The notes: generated by a model not told the origin, from the sequence alone. A stretch of 64,000 bases of DNA from E44-bin88 sp034419075 (GCA_034419075.1 DAOULR010000018.1:62001-126000), one strand, 5' to 3'; positions 6,762-15,237 are shown, counted from the stretch's first letter. A program made the numbers and translations.

Positions 6762-8234
6762 ATGAGTGTAACAGCCATCTTAGTCATCTCTATTCTGCTC
6801 CAATTTACCACTGCGTTTCTGGCTTTGAGGCTGATTCGGGTCACTGGTAGACGCACGGCGTGGGTATTGATTGCCGCGGCCCTTTTCCTCATGGCTATTC
6901 GGCGCTGCATTACACTATTCCAGGAAGGGTTTTCAGGCGTGCCCTCCACCACCAACCTGTCGGCTGAGTTAGTCGCGCTTGTCATATCAATACTCATGTT
7001 GGCTGGGGTCATCTGGATTAAGCCCCTTTTTCTGTCTCTCAAACGCTCGGAAGAGGCGCTGCGTAAAGCACGCGATGAATTGGAGAAGCGTGTTCAGGAG
7101 CGCACGGCGAGTCTGACCGAAACTAACCAGAAACTTGAGCAAGAAATTACGGAGCGCAAGAAGGCAGAGGAGGCACTTCAGGAGAGCGAAGAGCGCTATC
7201 GCGACCTCTATGAGCAATCCCCCGATGCCTACTTCTCGGTGGGCGCCGATGGCATCATCAGGCGAGCTAACCTACGCGCTACCGAGCTACTAGGCTACAG
7301 CCGGGAGGAATTGGTGGGCAAGCCCGTTTTCAACCTTTATGCCGATACGCCGAACGGCAAGGCCAACGCCCAGGGTGTTTTCCGCAGGTTCCTGGCTGGC
7401 GAGGAAATCCGCGACCAGGAGCTGGAGGTACAACGGGCTGATGGCAGCACCGCCTGGGTCAACCTGTCGGTGCGTCCCATAAAAGATAAAGAGGGGCGGG
7501 TGATAGCCAGCCGCTCGGTAATGGTGGACATCACCGAACACAGGAAGCTGGACCAGCTCAAAGACGATTTCATCGGGCTGGTTTCCCACGAGCTGCGTAG
7601 CCCGATGACAGTCATCACGGGGGCAATCAACACCGTCCTTACCGAAGCCGAACGCCTCTCTCCGGAAGAGACTAATCAGCTACTCAAGGATGCGGCGGCG
7701 GAGTCGGAAAATCTGTCCAACCTGCTGACCAATCTGCTGGAGCTGTCCCGCGTCCAGGCGCAGCGCCTCGTCCTTCATAGCGAGGCGATAGACGTCAAGA
7801 AGATAGTCCAGGAAGCCGTGGACAAGATAAAACGCCTTTACCCGACCCACAAATTCATCATCAGCCTTCCCCGCCGTCTCCCCCTGGTTCAAGCCGACCC
7901 CTTGCGTCTGGAACGTGTTCTCTACAACCTGCTGGAGAACGCAGCCAAGTATTCTCCCCCCCGTGAAAAGGTGCGGGTTTCAGCCAAGCTGCAGGGGGAA
8001 CAACTGGTCTTCGGGGTTAGCGACCAGGGGATCGGTATTTCCCCCGCTGACCAGGAGAAGCTCTTTGCCCCCTTCCAACGCCTGGAAGAGCGCCCCAGTG
8101 GTGTCCGCGGTGTGGGGTTGGGGCTTATGGTCTGCCGTCGCCTGGTGGAAGCCCACGGCGGCCATATATGGGTGGAATCAGAGCCCGGTAACGGCTCCAC
8201 CTTTTTCTTCACCATGCCCCTGAGCCAGAGCTAG
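6762..8234 (+). CDS. Membrane-bound PAS sensor histidine kinase
   Basis: A 490-residue kinase. The N-terminus has three hydrophobic segments (about residues 4-25, 32-48 and 67-90) with almost no external loop, suggesting that it senses something in or at the membrane or inside the cell. A coiled coil (about 90-145) leads into one PAS domain (about 145-260), then the HisKA domain with His276 in SHELRSP and a HATPase_c domain with NLLENAAKYS, DQGIGIS and GVGLGLMV. It phosphorylates the divergently encoded regulator at 5904-6608. The PAS domain could bind heme, flavin or another ligand, but no ligand residue can be named. It is followed after 24 nt by the right copy of the shared stress promoter. 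Confidence 0.92.
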   Translation: MSVTAILVISILLQFTTAFLALRLIRVTGRRTAWVLIAAALFLMAIRRCITLFQEGFSGVPSTTNLSAELVALVISILMLAGVIWIKPLFLSLKRSEEALRKARDELEKRVQERTASLTETNQKLEQEITERKKAEEALQESEERYRDLYEQSPDAYFSVGADGIIRRANLRATELLGYSREELVGKPVFNLYADTPNGKANAQGVFRRFLAGEEIRDQELEVQRADGSTAWVNLSVRPIKDKEGRVIASRSVMVDITEHRKLDQLKDDFIGLVSHELRSPMTVITGAINTVLTEAERLSPEETNQLLKDAAAESENLSNLLTNLLELSRVQAQRLVLHSEAIDVKKIVQEAVDKIKRLYPTHKFIISLPRRLPLVQADPLRLERVLYNLLENAAKYSPPREKVRVSAKLQGEQLVFGVSDQGIGISPADQEKLFAPFQRLEERPSGVRGVGLGLMVCRRLVEAHGGHIWVESEPGNGSTFFFTMPLSQS

Positions 8235-8258
8235 CCGCGATAGATACCCCAGATAGGG

Positions 8259-8326
8259 TAATGTCATAATTATGTAACTTTTTCCCCCTTCATTTTATAA
8301 CTTCTTTATCGCCATGCCGCTATTCT
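8259..8326 (+). promoter_or_regulatory. Stress-operon promoter, right copy of the shared 55-bp element
   Basis: Positions 8259-8313 carry the same block as the minus strand at 5889-5835 (50/55 identical), with TGTCAT and TGTAAC 11 nt apart. The -10 box TATTCT (8321-8326) follows after 7 nt, the same gap as in the left copy, and the metallothionein ATG is 33 nt further on. Spacing and sequence are conserved while neighbouring intergenic DNA is not, which marks this as a selected operator-promoter. Confidence 0.8.
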
Positions 8327-8359
8327 ATTAGTGGTAACACACTAAGGAGGTGGTTAAGT

Positions 8360-8539
8360 ATGGCAGAGCAACTTTGTCCGGTATGTGGTTGCACCATCGT
8401 TGGTGAGGGCTACGAGAAAAACGGCGTACTATATTGCTGTGAGCCCTGTGCCACCGGTGGGCAATGTGAGTGCGGCTGCTGCATGGTAGTTGAAAAAAAG
8501 ACGGAGACTAAAGGCCGCAGCTGCCGTAGTAAAAAGTAA
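8360..8539 (+). CDS. Small prokaryotic metallothionein
   Basis: A 59-residue cysteine-rich protein with 11 cysteines. The order CPVCGCTIV, then KNGVLYCCEPCA and then CECGCC follows the SmtA/BmtA-type bacterial metallothionein layout (two early cysteines, a central NGxxYC.ExCA block and a late CxCxC cluster). A very strong ribosome site, AAGGAGGTGG at 8344-8353, precedes the ATG. Metallothioneins sequester zinc, copper or cadmium and scavenge oxidants. It is the first gene behind the right stress promoter, mirroring the zinc-ribbon gene on the left, and is followed after 12 nt by the SDR gene. Family membership is by motif order only; the histidine found in SmtA is not evident. Confidence 0.8.
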   Translation: MAEQLCPVCGCTIVGEGYEKNGVLYCCEPCATGGQCECGCCMVVEKKTETKGRSCRSKK

Positions 8540-8551
8540 AGGAAGATAAAA

Positions 8552-9307
8552 GTGAAACTGGAAGGTAAAACGGCCATCGTCACCGGCTCCAGGCGGGGCA
8601 TTGGGCGGGCCATCGCTCTGGCGTTGGCTAAAGGGGGAGCTAACGTGGCGGTGAGCGATATCAGTCAGGAAGACTGCCAGAAGGTGGTGGCTGAGATTGA
8701 AAAGATGGGCCGGAAGGGGCTAGCGGTTAAGTGCGACGTGACTTCTACTCCCGAGGTAGAAGCGCTGGTAAAAAAGACGGTGGAAACCTTCGGCAAGCTG
8801 GACATACTGGTCAACAACGCCGGCATTATCTCCTACAAGCCCTTCCTTGAGCTTACCGACGAGGACTGGGATAAAACCCTCGGCGTTAACCTTAAAGGGC
8901 AGTTTCTCTGCGCCCGGGCGGCAGCTCGGGAGATGATTAAGAATAAGTGGGGCCGAATAATCAATATCGCCTCGATATCTTCGGGTGGCTGTGGCATCGC
9001 CTTCCCCTTCATTGCTCATTACACGGCCTCCAAGGGTGGGGTCATGGCGTTGACCGAGGCGCTGGCATTGGAACTGACGGCCAAGGGGATAAACGTCAAC
9101 GCTATCTGCCCGGGGGCGATAGATACCGATATGACCAAGGGGGCCAAGGAGAGCGGTCAGCTGGAACCAGTGCTGCTCAGAATCCCTAAGGGCAGGCTGG
9201 GAAAACCGGAGGAAATCGCCAACCTGGCCGTCTTTCTGGCCTCTGAAGAGGCCAGCTATATCACTGGTGCCGCCATCGTTGTTGACGGCGGCTGGCTGAC
9301 CAGCTAA
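8552..9307 (+). CDS. Short-chain dehydrogenase/reductase (FabG-like)
   Basis: A 251-residue classical SDR starting at a GTG at 8552, with GGAAG 6 nt upstream. The NAD(P)-binding motif is VTGSRRGIGRAIA, NNAG follows near residue 90, the catalytic Ser is in the IASISSGG stretch and the catalytic pair is YTASK. The C-terminal GAAIVVDGGW is standard. It reduces or oxidises a carbonyl/alcohol group; FabG-like proteins of this type are too promiscuous to name a substrate. It is the second gene of the metallothionein operon, so a role in detoxifying reactive carbonyls is possible but unproven. Confidence 0.92.
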   Translation: MKLEGKTAIVTGSRRGIGRAIALALAKGGANVAVSDISQEDCQKVVAEIEKMGRKGLAVKCDVTSTPEVEALVKKTVETFGKLDILVNNAGIISYKPFLELTDEDWDKTLGVNLKGQFLCARAAAREMIKNKWGRIINIASISSGGCGIAFPFIAHYTASKGGVMALTEALALELTAKGINVNAICPGAIDTDMTKGAKESGQLEPVLLRIPKGRLGKPEEIANLAVFLASEEASYITGAAIVVDGGWLTS

Positions 9308-9351
9308 CATAGAGCCCCCGGCACTAAATGAGACTGGGAGAAGGAGGGAAT

Positions 9352-9825
9352 ATGTACGACAAGATTCTGGTTCCCCTGGATGGGTCCAAGCTGGCGGAGT
9401 GCGTTTTGCCCCACGTGGAGGCGCTGGCGACGGCCTTTAAGCCAAAAGAGGTGACACTAGTCAGCGTCACCGAAAGAATCACTGGTTTCAGGGTTATGGA
9501 TGACTACTCTCGGCCTTTAGGCGAGCGCCTGGTGCCTGAGGCGGTGGGCAAGGAGGAGGAGCAGGCCCATAAATATCTGGACAAGATAGCCAAGACACTA
9601 GAGGCCAAGGGCATCAAGGTGCACACCGAGGTGCTCATGGGCAAACCCGCCGAGGAAATCATAATCTACACTCATAAAATCGACCGCGGACTTATCGTTA
9701 TGGCCAGCCACGGGCGCTCCGGTATCAGCCGATGGACGCACGGCAGCGTTGCCGATAGGGTCTTCCGGGCCACCGCTATACCGATAATGATGATACAGGC
9801 CAAGGACGATAGCGGCGGCAACTAG
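9352..9825 (+). CDS. Universal stress protein (UspA family)
   Basis: A 157-residue single Usp domain. The ATG at 9352 is preferred over the in-frame ATG at 9328 because AGAAGGAGGGA (9338-9348) lies just upstream and MYDKILVPLDGS is the family's start. The ATP-binding signature near the C-terminus reads GRSGISRWTHGSVADRVFRAT, close to the G2xG9xG(S/T) pattern. Cytoplasmic stress protein whose level rises under many stresses. It lies 44 nt after the SDR in the right stress operon. Confidence 0.93.
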   Translation: MYDKILVPLDGSKLAECVLPHVEALATAFKPKEVTLVSVTERITGFRVMDDYSRPLGERLVPEAVGKEEEQAHKYLDKIAKTLEAKGIKVHTEVLMGKPAEEIIIYTHKIDRGLIVMASHGRSGISRWTHGSVADRVFRATAIPIMMIQAKDDSGGN

Positions 9826-9866
9826 GGTGGACATATTATTAGACGTTGGGAAGAGAGGACATAAAG

Positions 9867-10106
9867 ATGAGAATGTCGGCAAAGACTAAGCTAAAGCCGG
9901 AGGAGGTAGTCAGGCGAGCGATTAACTTCTTTGGTCCCGGCGGACAAGGGCTTGAGGTCAAGAACGAGTCGGCTGGTTACGTCTACTTTGAGGGGGGTGG
10001 TGGCAGCGTTGAGGTTATCGCTTCGGCTGAAGTTAAAGGAGCTTCAGTGGAGCTGGTTTCACGGGAGTGGGACTATCAGCTCAAGGAGTTCCTGGGTAAT
10101 CTATAA
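9867..10106 (+). CDS. Small conserved-looking protein of unknown function
   Basis: A 79-residue protein that I cannot assign. The start is the ATG at 9867 with GAGAGGA (9852-9858) upstream; a TTG at 9846 is less likely. It has an N-terminal helical segment (KLKPEEVVRRAINFF), a Gly-rich turn (GPGGQG, EGGGG) and alternating beta-like stretches, an alpha-beta pattern reminiscent of small ligand-binding or DNA-repair accessory folds. Its tight placement between the stress protein and SOD suggests a role in the same response. Confidence 0.65.
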   Translation: MRMSAKTKLKPEEVVRRAINFFGPGGQGLEVKNESAGYVYFEGGGGSVEVIASAEVKGASVELVSREWDYQLKEFLGNL

Positions 10107-10150
10107 GCCTTAGCGTCTAAGCAAAATAAGCAGGAAAAGAGGTAAAGACA

Positions 10151-10729
10151 ATGGGTTATGACGTCAAGGACTACAGCTCCCTTATCGGGATGAAGGGTTT
10201 CAGCGAAACCCTGCTCAAAAATCACTTTACTCTCTATCAGGGCTACGTGAACAACACCAACAAGCTCTGGGATATAATGACGGCCATGCTCAAAGAGGGC
10301 AAGACGGGCGCCCCCGAATACGCCGAGCTTAAACGCCGCTTCGGCTTTGAGTTCAACGGCATGCGCCTCCACGAATACTACTTCGGCAATCTGGGGGGCA
10401 AGAAAGCCCTGGATAAGACGGGTGCGGTGGTCGAAAAACTAGCAGCGGCCTACGGCAGCTATGAGGGCTGGGAGCAGGACTTCAAGGCGACGGGGGCGAT
10501 GAGGGGCATCGGCTGGGTGGTACTCTATCAGGATAACACCAACGGCTGGCTCTTTAACCAATGGATTAACGAGCACGAGGTGGGCCACCCCGCGGGCTGT
10601 GCCCCCATACTGGTAATGGATGTCTTCGAACACGCCTTCATGCTCGATTACGGGCTGAAGAGGGCGGACTACATCAACGCCTTTTTCCAGAATATAGACT
10701 GGGACGCGGTGACGAAGCGGTTGAAATAA
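10151..10729 (+). CDS. sodB: Superoxide dismutase, iron/manganese type
   Basis: A 192-residue enzyme converting superoxide to hydrogen peroxide and oxygen. The four metal ligands are His25 (LKNHFTLYQGY), His74 (MRLHEYYF), Asp157 (LVMDVFEHAF) and His161. The N-terminal helix is shorter and more divergent than in E. coli SodB, as in many Chloroflexota and anaerobe enzymes. No signal peptide, so cytoplasmic. Fe versus Mn preference cannot be fixed by eye. It sits between the small unknown protein and a ferritin-like protein in the right stress operon, with the peroxide it makes a natural substrate for the Dps-like protein of the left operon. Confidence 0.93.
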   Translation: MGYDVKDYSSLIGMKGFSETLLKNHFTLYQGYVNNTNKLWDIMTAMLKEGKTGAPEYAELKRRFGFEFNGMRLHEYYFGNLGGKKALDKTGAVVEKLAAAYGSYEGWEQDFKATGAMRGIGWVVLYQDNTNGWLFNQWINEHEVGHPAGCAPILVMDVFEHAFMLDYGLKRADYINAFFQNIDWDAVTKRLK

Positions 10730-10750
10730 ATCAGCTTCCGGAGGATAAAT

Positions 10751-11221
10751 ATGGCGAGGAAACTGACGGTAGAGAGCGTCTTGAAAAAGGCGATAGAGAA
10801 GGAAATAGAGGCCCAGCACCTCTATCAGGGCTTAAGCCAGAAGGTGAGCGAAACGGCGGCTAAGGACGCCTTCATTCAGCTGTCGGAGGAAGAGAAGGGC
10901 CACGAAGAACTGCTGCGCAAATACCAGCATGGCGAGCTCGGGACGGGCAAACTGAGAAAAACCAGCCTTCTGGATTACAGGATTGCCGAATACCTTGACC
11001 AGCCCGAAATAACCCCCGACATGGCGCTTAAAGATATATTCCTGCTGGCGGCCAACCGGGAAAAGGCGTCCCACGATTTCTACGTCAACCTGGCGGCGGT
11101 GCATCCGGAGGGAGAGGTCAAAAACCTGCTCGAACGGCTGGCCACTCAGGAGTTAAAGCACAAGCGCAAGGTGGAGTTTCTCTATACCGAGGTCGCCTTC
11201 CCTCAGACCGACGGTGGATGA
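10751..11221 (+). CDS. Ferritin-like di-iron protein (rubrerythrin/YciF-like)
   Basis: A 156-residue four-helix protein with two E..H type half-sites: EKEIEAQHLY and EEEKGHEEL in the first helix pair, and NREKASHDFY and TQELKHKRK in the second. No rubredoxin domain is attached, so it is a stand-alone ferritin-like domain, probably a peroxide-consuming or iron-handling protein. GGAGG 5 nt before the ATG gives a strong start. Its end overlaps the beginning of the metF reading frame region, so the two genes are translationally close. Confidence 0.85.
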   Translation: MARKLTVESVLKKAIEKEIEAQHLYQGLSQKVSETAAKDAFIQLSEEEKGHEELLRKYQHGELGTGKLRKTSLLDYRIAEYLDQPEITPDMALKDIFLLAANREKASHDFYVNLAAVHPEGEVKNLLERLATQELKHKRKVEFLYTEVAFPQTDGG

Positions 11222-11225
11222 AAAC

Positions 11226-12095
11226 ATGAAAATAGGCGATATTATCAAAGCCAGCGGCAGCAGCTTCTCTTTTGAATTCTTCCCACCCAAGGACATAGTC
11301 GGGGAAGACCAGTTATTCCAGACCATCAACGAGCTCGAAGTCTACCAACCCACATTCGTCTCCGTTACCTACGGCGCCGGCGGCGGCACCCTGCGCAACA
11401 CCCGCAAGGTAATATTTCGCATCAAAGAGGAGACCTCGCTTGTCCCCATGCCCCACCTCACCTGCGTTGACCAGAGTGCCAGCGCGCTTGAGAAGATTCT
11501 GCAGGACTATAAGGAGCACGGCATTGATAATATCCTTGCTCTCAGGGGCGACCCGCCCAAGGGCCAGAATAAGTTCATCGCTCACCCCGAGGGCTTCTGC
11601 TATGCCATCGACCTGGTCAAGCTGGTAGTCGTGGTCGGTGGCTACTCCATCAGCGTGGCCGTCTACCCTGAGGGGCACAGCGAGGCACCCGACCTGAAAA
11701 CAGATATGTATTACACCAAGCAGAAGATTGATGCCGGCGCTGACTTCGCCATTACCCAGATGTTCTTCGACAACAGTTTCTTCTTCAATTTCATGGAACG
11801 GGCGGGCAAGGCAGGCATCACTATCCCCATCATCCCCGGCATCATGCCCATAACCGACATCGAAAAGATAAAGAAGTTCAGCCAGATGACGGGTGCCACG
11901 CTGCCCAAGTCTATCGTCGGGCCGATGGAAAAGGCGGCCTCCCCTGAAGAAGCCCTCAAGCTGGGAGTAGATTTTGCCACCAAGCAGTGCGAGGACTTAA
12001 GACAGAACGGCGTCAATTACTTCCATTTTTATACACTAAACCAGAGCCAGGCTGTAACCGAGATATTGAATAACCTCGGCTTCACTAAGAAATAG
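11226..12095 (+). CDS. metF: 5,10-methylenetetrahydrofolate reductase
   Basis: About 290 residues, a full-length MetF TIM barrel. FSFEFFPPKD near the start holds the catalytic Glu; the FAD- and folate-binding stretches VSVTYGAGGG, NILALRGDPP and FAITQMFFDN are clear. It reduces methylene-THF to methyl-THF for methionine synthesis or for the methyl branch of the Wood-Ljungdahl pathway. I favour the ATG at 11226; a GTG at 11214 overlaps the preceding gene by 8 nt. It is the last gene of the right stress operon and its regulatory link to the stress genes may only reflect readthrough. Confidence 0.95.
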   Translation: MKIGDIIKASGSSFSFEFFPPKDIVGEDQLFQTINELEVYQPTFVSVTYGAGGGTLRNTRKVIFRIKEETSLVPMPHLTCVDQSASALEKILQDYKEHGIDNILALRGDPPKGQNKFIAHPEGFCYAIDLVKLVVVVGGYSISVAVYPEGHSEAPDLKTDMYYTKQKIDAGADFAITQMFFDNSFFFNFMERAGKAGITIPIIPGIMPITDIEKIKKFSQMTGATLPKSIVGPMEKAASPEEALKLGVDFATKQCEDLRQNGVNYFHFYTLNQSQAVTEILNNLGFTKK

Positions 12096-12112
12096 CCTAG
12101 TATCCCACCGAA

Positions 12113-12535
12113 CTAGAGTCGTGCCGACTTGGGGTCGTGCATGCGGAAATGGGCAATGCGAATCCGCTTCATCTTATCGTTCTCCAGGTCGTAGAGCACC
12201 CAGTTGGTCATCACGGAGACATCGCCCTTTTTAAGCCCACCGCCCATGAAGTTGGGGTAGTCCTTGAAGCAGTGGAACTCGGTGTAAAGCTCGGCGAAGA
12301 GCCTGTTCTCGGTGACGATAAAGTCGCCCAGCTCCAGCGCCTCTCTCACATACTCGTGCAAAGACTTATAGGAATTAATGAACTCCTGCCGCCCGTGCAG
12401 GGTGCGGGCCGTCTTGTGGTCCCCCGGTATGGTAAAGTACTCCACACTGACGTCGGGGTCAAAGTAGCTGGTGACGGCGTCGTATCTTTTGTTGTTGAAG
12501 TGGTCGATGTACTCCAGGAACTGTTCTCTGTTCAT
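12113..12535 (-). CDS. SnoaL/NTF2-like protein
   Basis: A 140-residue cone-fold protein of the SnoaL-like group: EQFLEYIDHFNNKRYDAV, then a YFDPDVSVEYF strand, the typical GRQEFINSYKSLHEYV helix and a C-terminal set of strands. Such proteins act as small isomerases, hydrolases or simple binding proteins; no catalytic residue can be fixed. It is convergent with metF and starts 13 nt after the metallo-hydrolase stop, so it is probably cotranscribed with that gene. Confidence 0.75.
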   Translation of the reverse strand: MNREQFLEYIDHFNNKRYDAVTSYFDPDVSVEYFTIPGDHKTARTLHGRQEFINSYKSLHEYVREALELGDFIVTENRLFAELYTEFHCFKDYPNFMGGGLKKGDVSVMTNWVLYDLENDKMKRIRIAHFRMHDPKSARL

Positions 12536-12548
12536 GCCTTAAACCTCC

Positions 12549-13949
12549 TTAGTCCAGCAAGACCTGCTGCCGGTAGCGGGGTATCAACGTTTCCCAGCCT
12601 TTCTCCTCTCCCACCAGTTTAGCCAGATTCTTTGAGGCGTCCAGCTCGCCGTGGGTTATAAAAACCTGCCTCGGCGGCTTAGTCAAGCTGGAAAGCCACT
12701 TGATGAGCTCGTTCTGGTCGGCATGCGCCGAGAAGCCGTGAACCTGCGCTATCCGTGCCCGGACGGGATAATACTGCCCCAGAATCCTCGCCGACTTGGC
12801 GCCATCGACGATATGCCGCCCCAGCGTGCCAGAAGCCTGATAGCCAACAAAGAGGATGGTGTTCTCCTCTCTGGTGATATTGTTCACCAGGTGGTGCTTT
12901 ATCCGTCCCCCCGTGCACATACCCGAGCCAGCGATGATTATATTGCTGCCAGTGAGGTGGTTTAGCTCTTTCGACTCCTCAGTAGTCCTCGTTAGCTTGA
13001 GTTCAGGGAAGTCGAAGGGAGACTTTTCCTGGCTCAGGAGCTTCTTCATCTCGCCGTCGAAGAGGTGGGGGTAGTTCTCGAAGACCTCGGTAATGCTTAT
13101 TGCCATTGGGCTGTCAACGAAAACGGGGAGGGGAGGAATACGCCCCTCGAGCCGGAATTTGTTCAGGTAATACAGAATTTCCTGGGAGCGCTCCAGGGCG
13201 AAGCTGGGTATGATTATATTGCCTCCCTTTTCAGCGGCGGCTTTGATAATCTCGGCAAACTCTTGAGCTGTCTCGTCAATGGCTTCCAGTTGTCTGTCAC
13301 CGTAGGTGGACTCTATCACGACATAGTCCGCCTCGTCGAAGAGGGTGGGGTTTTCGAGCAAGGGCTTGTTCCAGCGCCCGATATCCCCTGAAAATATAAG
13401 CGTCATCTGCTCGCCATCTTGCTTAACCTTGAGCCTGACCATAGACGAGCCTAATACATGCCCCGCATCGTGAAAGCTGGCTTCAACGCCTTTGCTGAGT
13501 TGAACAGGCTCACCGTATTTGATGGGTGAGAACAGCGGGAAAACAGCTTCGGCATCTTCCTGAGTATAGAGCGGTATCTCGGGATATTTCCCCTTTCTCT
13601 TCTCTCTCTGGTGACGACGTTGCTTGAACGCGGCATCCTCTTCCTGCAGTTTGCCCGCATCGAGCAGCATGATGCGGGTGATTTCGGCGGTGGCGGCGGT
13701 GCAGTAAATGGGTTGGTCAAAGCCCTGCTGCACCAGCCTGGGCAAAAGACCGCAGTGGTCGAGGTGGGCGTGGGTTAAAAGAACGGCCCCTAACGACTGG
13801 GGGGGCATGAAAAAAGGGCTCCAGTTGCGCCCTAATAGCTCTCTCTCCTGGTAGATCCCGCAGTCGACCAGAAGCCGGCTATTATCCGTCTCAATAAGGT
13901 ACTGGGAACCGGTGACGTTCTGGGCGGCGCCGAGAAAGCTAATCTGCAT
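12549..13949 (-). CDS. Metallo-beta-lactamase fold RNA-processing hydrolase (beta-CASP)
   Basis: A 466-residue protein of the YSH1/CPSF-73-like group. Zinc ligands lie in LTHAHLDHCGLLP, HDAGHVLGSSM and SGDIGRWNKP. The beta-CASP domain follows with VIESTYGDR and IIIPSFALERSQEILY, then GSGMCTGGRIKHHL and the C-terminal VHGFSAHADQNEL and ITHGE motifs. It is a cytoplasmic endo- or exoribonuclease candidate. The gene has its own promoter at 13967-13996. Substrate unknown, fold assignment secure. Confidence 0.93.
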   Translation of the reverse strand: MQISFLGAAQNVTGSQYLIETDNSRLLVDCGIYQERELLGRNWSPFFMPPQSLGAVLLTHAHLDHCGLLPRLVQQGFDQPIYCTAATAEITRIMLLDAGKLQEEDAAFKQRRHQREKRKGKYPEIPLYTQEDAEAVFPLFSPIKYGEPVQLSKGVEASFHDAGHVLGSSMVRLKVKQDGEQMTLIFSGDIGRWNKPLLENPTLFDEADYVVIESTYGDRQLEAIDETAQEFAEIIKAAAEKGGNIIIPSFALERSQEILYYLNKFRLEGRIPPLPVFVDSPMAISITEVFENYPHLFDGEMKKLLSQEKSPFDFPELKLTRTTEESKELNHLTGSNIIIAGSGMCTGGRIKHHLVNNITREENTILFVGYQASGTLGRHIVDGAKSARILGQYYPVRARIAQVHGFSAHADQNELIKWLSSLTKPPRQVFITHGELDASKNLAKLVGEEKGWETLIPRYRQQVLLD

Positions 13950-13966
13950 AGGTTGACTCTGGGCCG

Positions 13967-13996
13967 ATTATACAGGCTCCAGGCACTGAGGGTCAA
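13967..13996 (-). promoter_or_regulatory. Sigma70 promoter of the beta-CASP hydrolase
   Basis: TTGACC (13996-13991) and TATAAT (13972-13967) on the minus strand with an 18-nt spacer. The expected transcript start is about 10 nt before the ATG at 13949, and no Shine-Dalgarno sequence is visible, so the message would have a very short leader. Confidence 0.7.
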
Positions 13997-14090
13997 CGGG
14001 CTGTAAGTCGGGGGATAACTGAAAAAGCCGTTGCAAATGGCCTTGGAATATGTTAAAGAGTAACTGGCATTTCACATCGGAGGTTTAACT

Positions 14091-14834
14091 ATGACGACAA
14101 TAGCTGACTTCAACCATTGCGGTCAGGAGCTTGAGCAATTGATGCTATTACGGACTTCTCCACTGGCCGTAAAAATGCTGGAAAAGGAAAGCGACATCCC
14201 CAAGGGCGCTGTCAGGCCCTACAGAGACCGGGGCATCCATCTCGCCCAGTGCCAGGCCTTTGCCATCTCCCGCCGCCAGAGAGAGACGGTGGCGATGCTC
14301 AAGGAGGACAACTGGTGCTTCGCTGCCCTGATTGCCTACGGGCTGGTGGACAAGCCCGACGACCCCGAGCTGCAACTGTTTGTTGATTTTCCCACCTTCG
14401 AGAGGGATAAATATATCGGAATCGTATCCGCCCCCTTAAGGACGGCTAATTTCGAGCCCGACGTCGTGCTTATCTACTCCAACACGGCTCAACTGCGCAA
14501 TATGCTGCTACCCTTTCACTTTGGCGGCGAGGAGTCCCTGGTTGATTATCACTTCTTCCCCCCAGCTTGTGCCTACCAGATTATACCGGTAATGTCCAGC
14601 GGACAGTTGATGGTTACCCTGCCCGACCCCGGCGATTACCACCGGGCGCTGGCTGCTGAAGACGAGATTATCCTCTCTGTGCCTAAAGGTAAATTGGTGA
14701 AGCTGGTAGAGGGGGTTAGGGAGATTGAAAAGGGGGATTTCGCCTATAGCCGCGCCAATATGTATATGCTGCCCGATTTTCCCCAGCCTGAGTTCTATCA
14801 GATGCTGTTCAAACGCTGGGGCCTCTACGACTAA
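14091..14834 (+). CDS. DUF169 family protein
   Basis: A 247-residue protein matching the DUF169 family by its start (LEQLMLLRTSPLAVKML), the HLAQCQAFAISRRQRETV block containing a conserved Cys, a GL....P stretch and a final region with SVPKGKLVKLV. Family members are frequent in anaerobes and archaea and are thought to relate to redox or corrinoid/heme-like systems, but no activity is established. It stands alone on the plus strand with a GGAGG ribosome site 8 nt before the ATG. Confidence 0.85.
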   Translation: MTTIADFNHCGQELEQLMLLRTSPLAVKMLEKESDIPKGAVRPYRDRGIHLAQCQAFAISRRQRETVAMLKEDNWCFAALIAYGLVDKPDDPELQLFVDFPTFERDKYIGIVSAPLRTANFEPDVVLIYSNTAQLRNMLLPFHFGGEESLVDYHFFPPACAYQIIPVMSSGQLMVTLPDPGDYHRALAAEDEIILSVPKGKLVKLVEGVREIEKGDFAYSRANMYMLPDFPQPEFYQMLFKRWGLYD

Positions 14835-14883
14835 GAGTAGGCAGAGCCCTGCCTGAAAAATGCCTTGAGAAAGGAAGGGAAAG

Positions 14884-15192
14884 ATGGCTAAAGAGATTAT
14901 CCTCTACAACCTGGCGGAAAACGTGACTGACGAAGAATACCTGGAGTTCGTGACTAAGGAGAAGGGGCCACTGCTGGAGAGTCTGCCTTCGGCTAAGAAG
15001 TTCGAACTGGTCAAGATAACGGGGGCGGCGACGGGGGAGGTTCCCTTTAAATACGTCGGTATCCTGCACCTAAAGAGCCTGGAAGATTTCTACCAGAAGG
15101 ATGCCCCCTCTCAGAAATTCCAGGATTTCCTGAAGAAATGGAAGCCGATGACATCGGGCTTTCATATCCTCTTCGGGGAAGAAATCTATTAG
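14884..15192 (+). CDS. Small protein with a dimeric alpha/beta-barrel look
   Basis: A 102-residue protein. The pattern IILYNLAENVTDEEYLEFV, then a strand-helix-strand ending in LKSLEDFYQKD and WKPMTSGFHILFGEEIY, resembles ferredoxin-like (EthD/REDY-type) single-domain proteins that form dimeric barrels. No catalytic residue can be named. It follows the DUF169 gene by 49 nt with GGAAGGGAAAG upstream and is probably cotranscribed. It is the last gene before the island boundary. Confidence 0.65.
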   Translation: MAKEIILYNLAENVTDEEYLEFVTKEKGPLLESLPSAKKFELVKITGAATGEVPFKYVGILHLKSLEDFYQKDAPSQKFQDFLKKWKPMTSGFHILFGEEIY

Positions 15193-15237
15193 TCCAAAAA
15201 CCCACGGGGAATACTAACCTGACTCAAACGAGAAATG

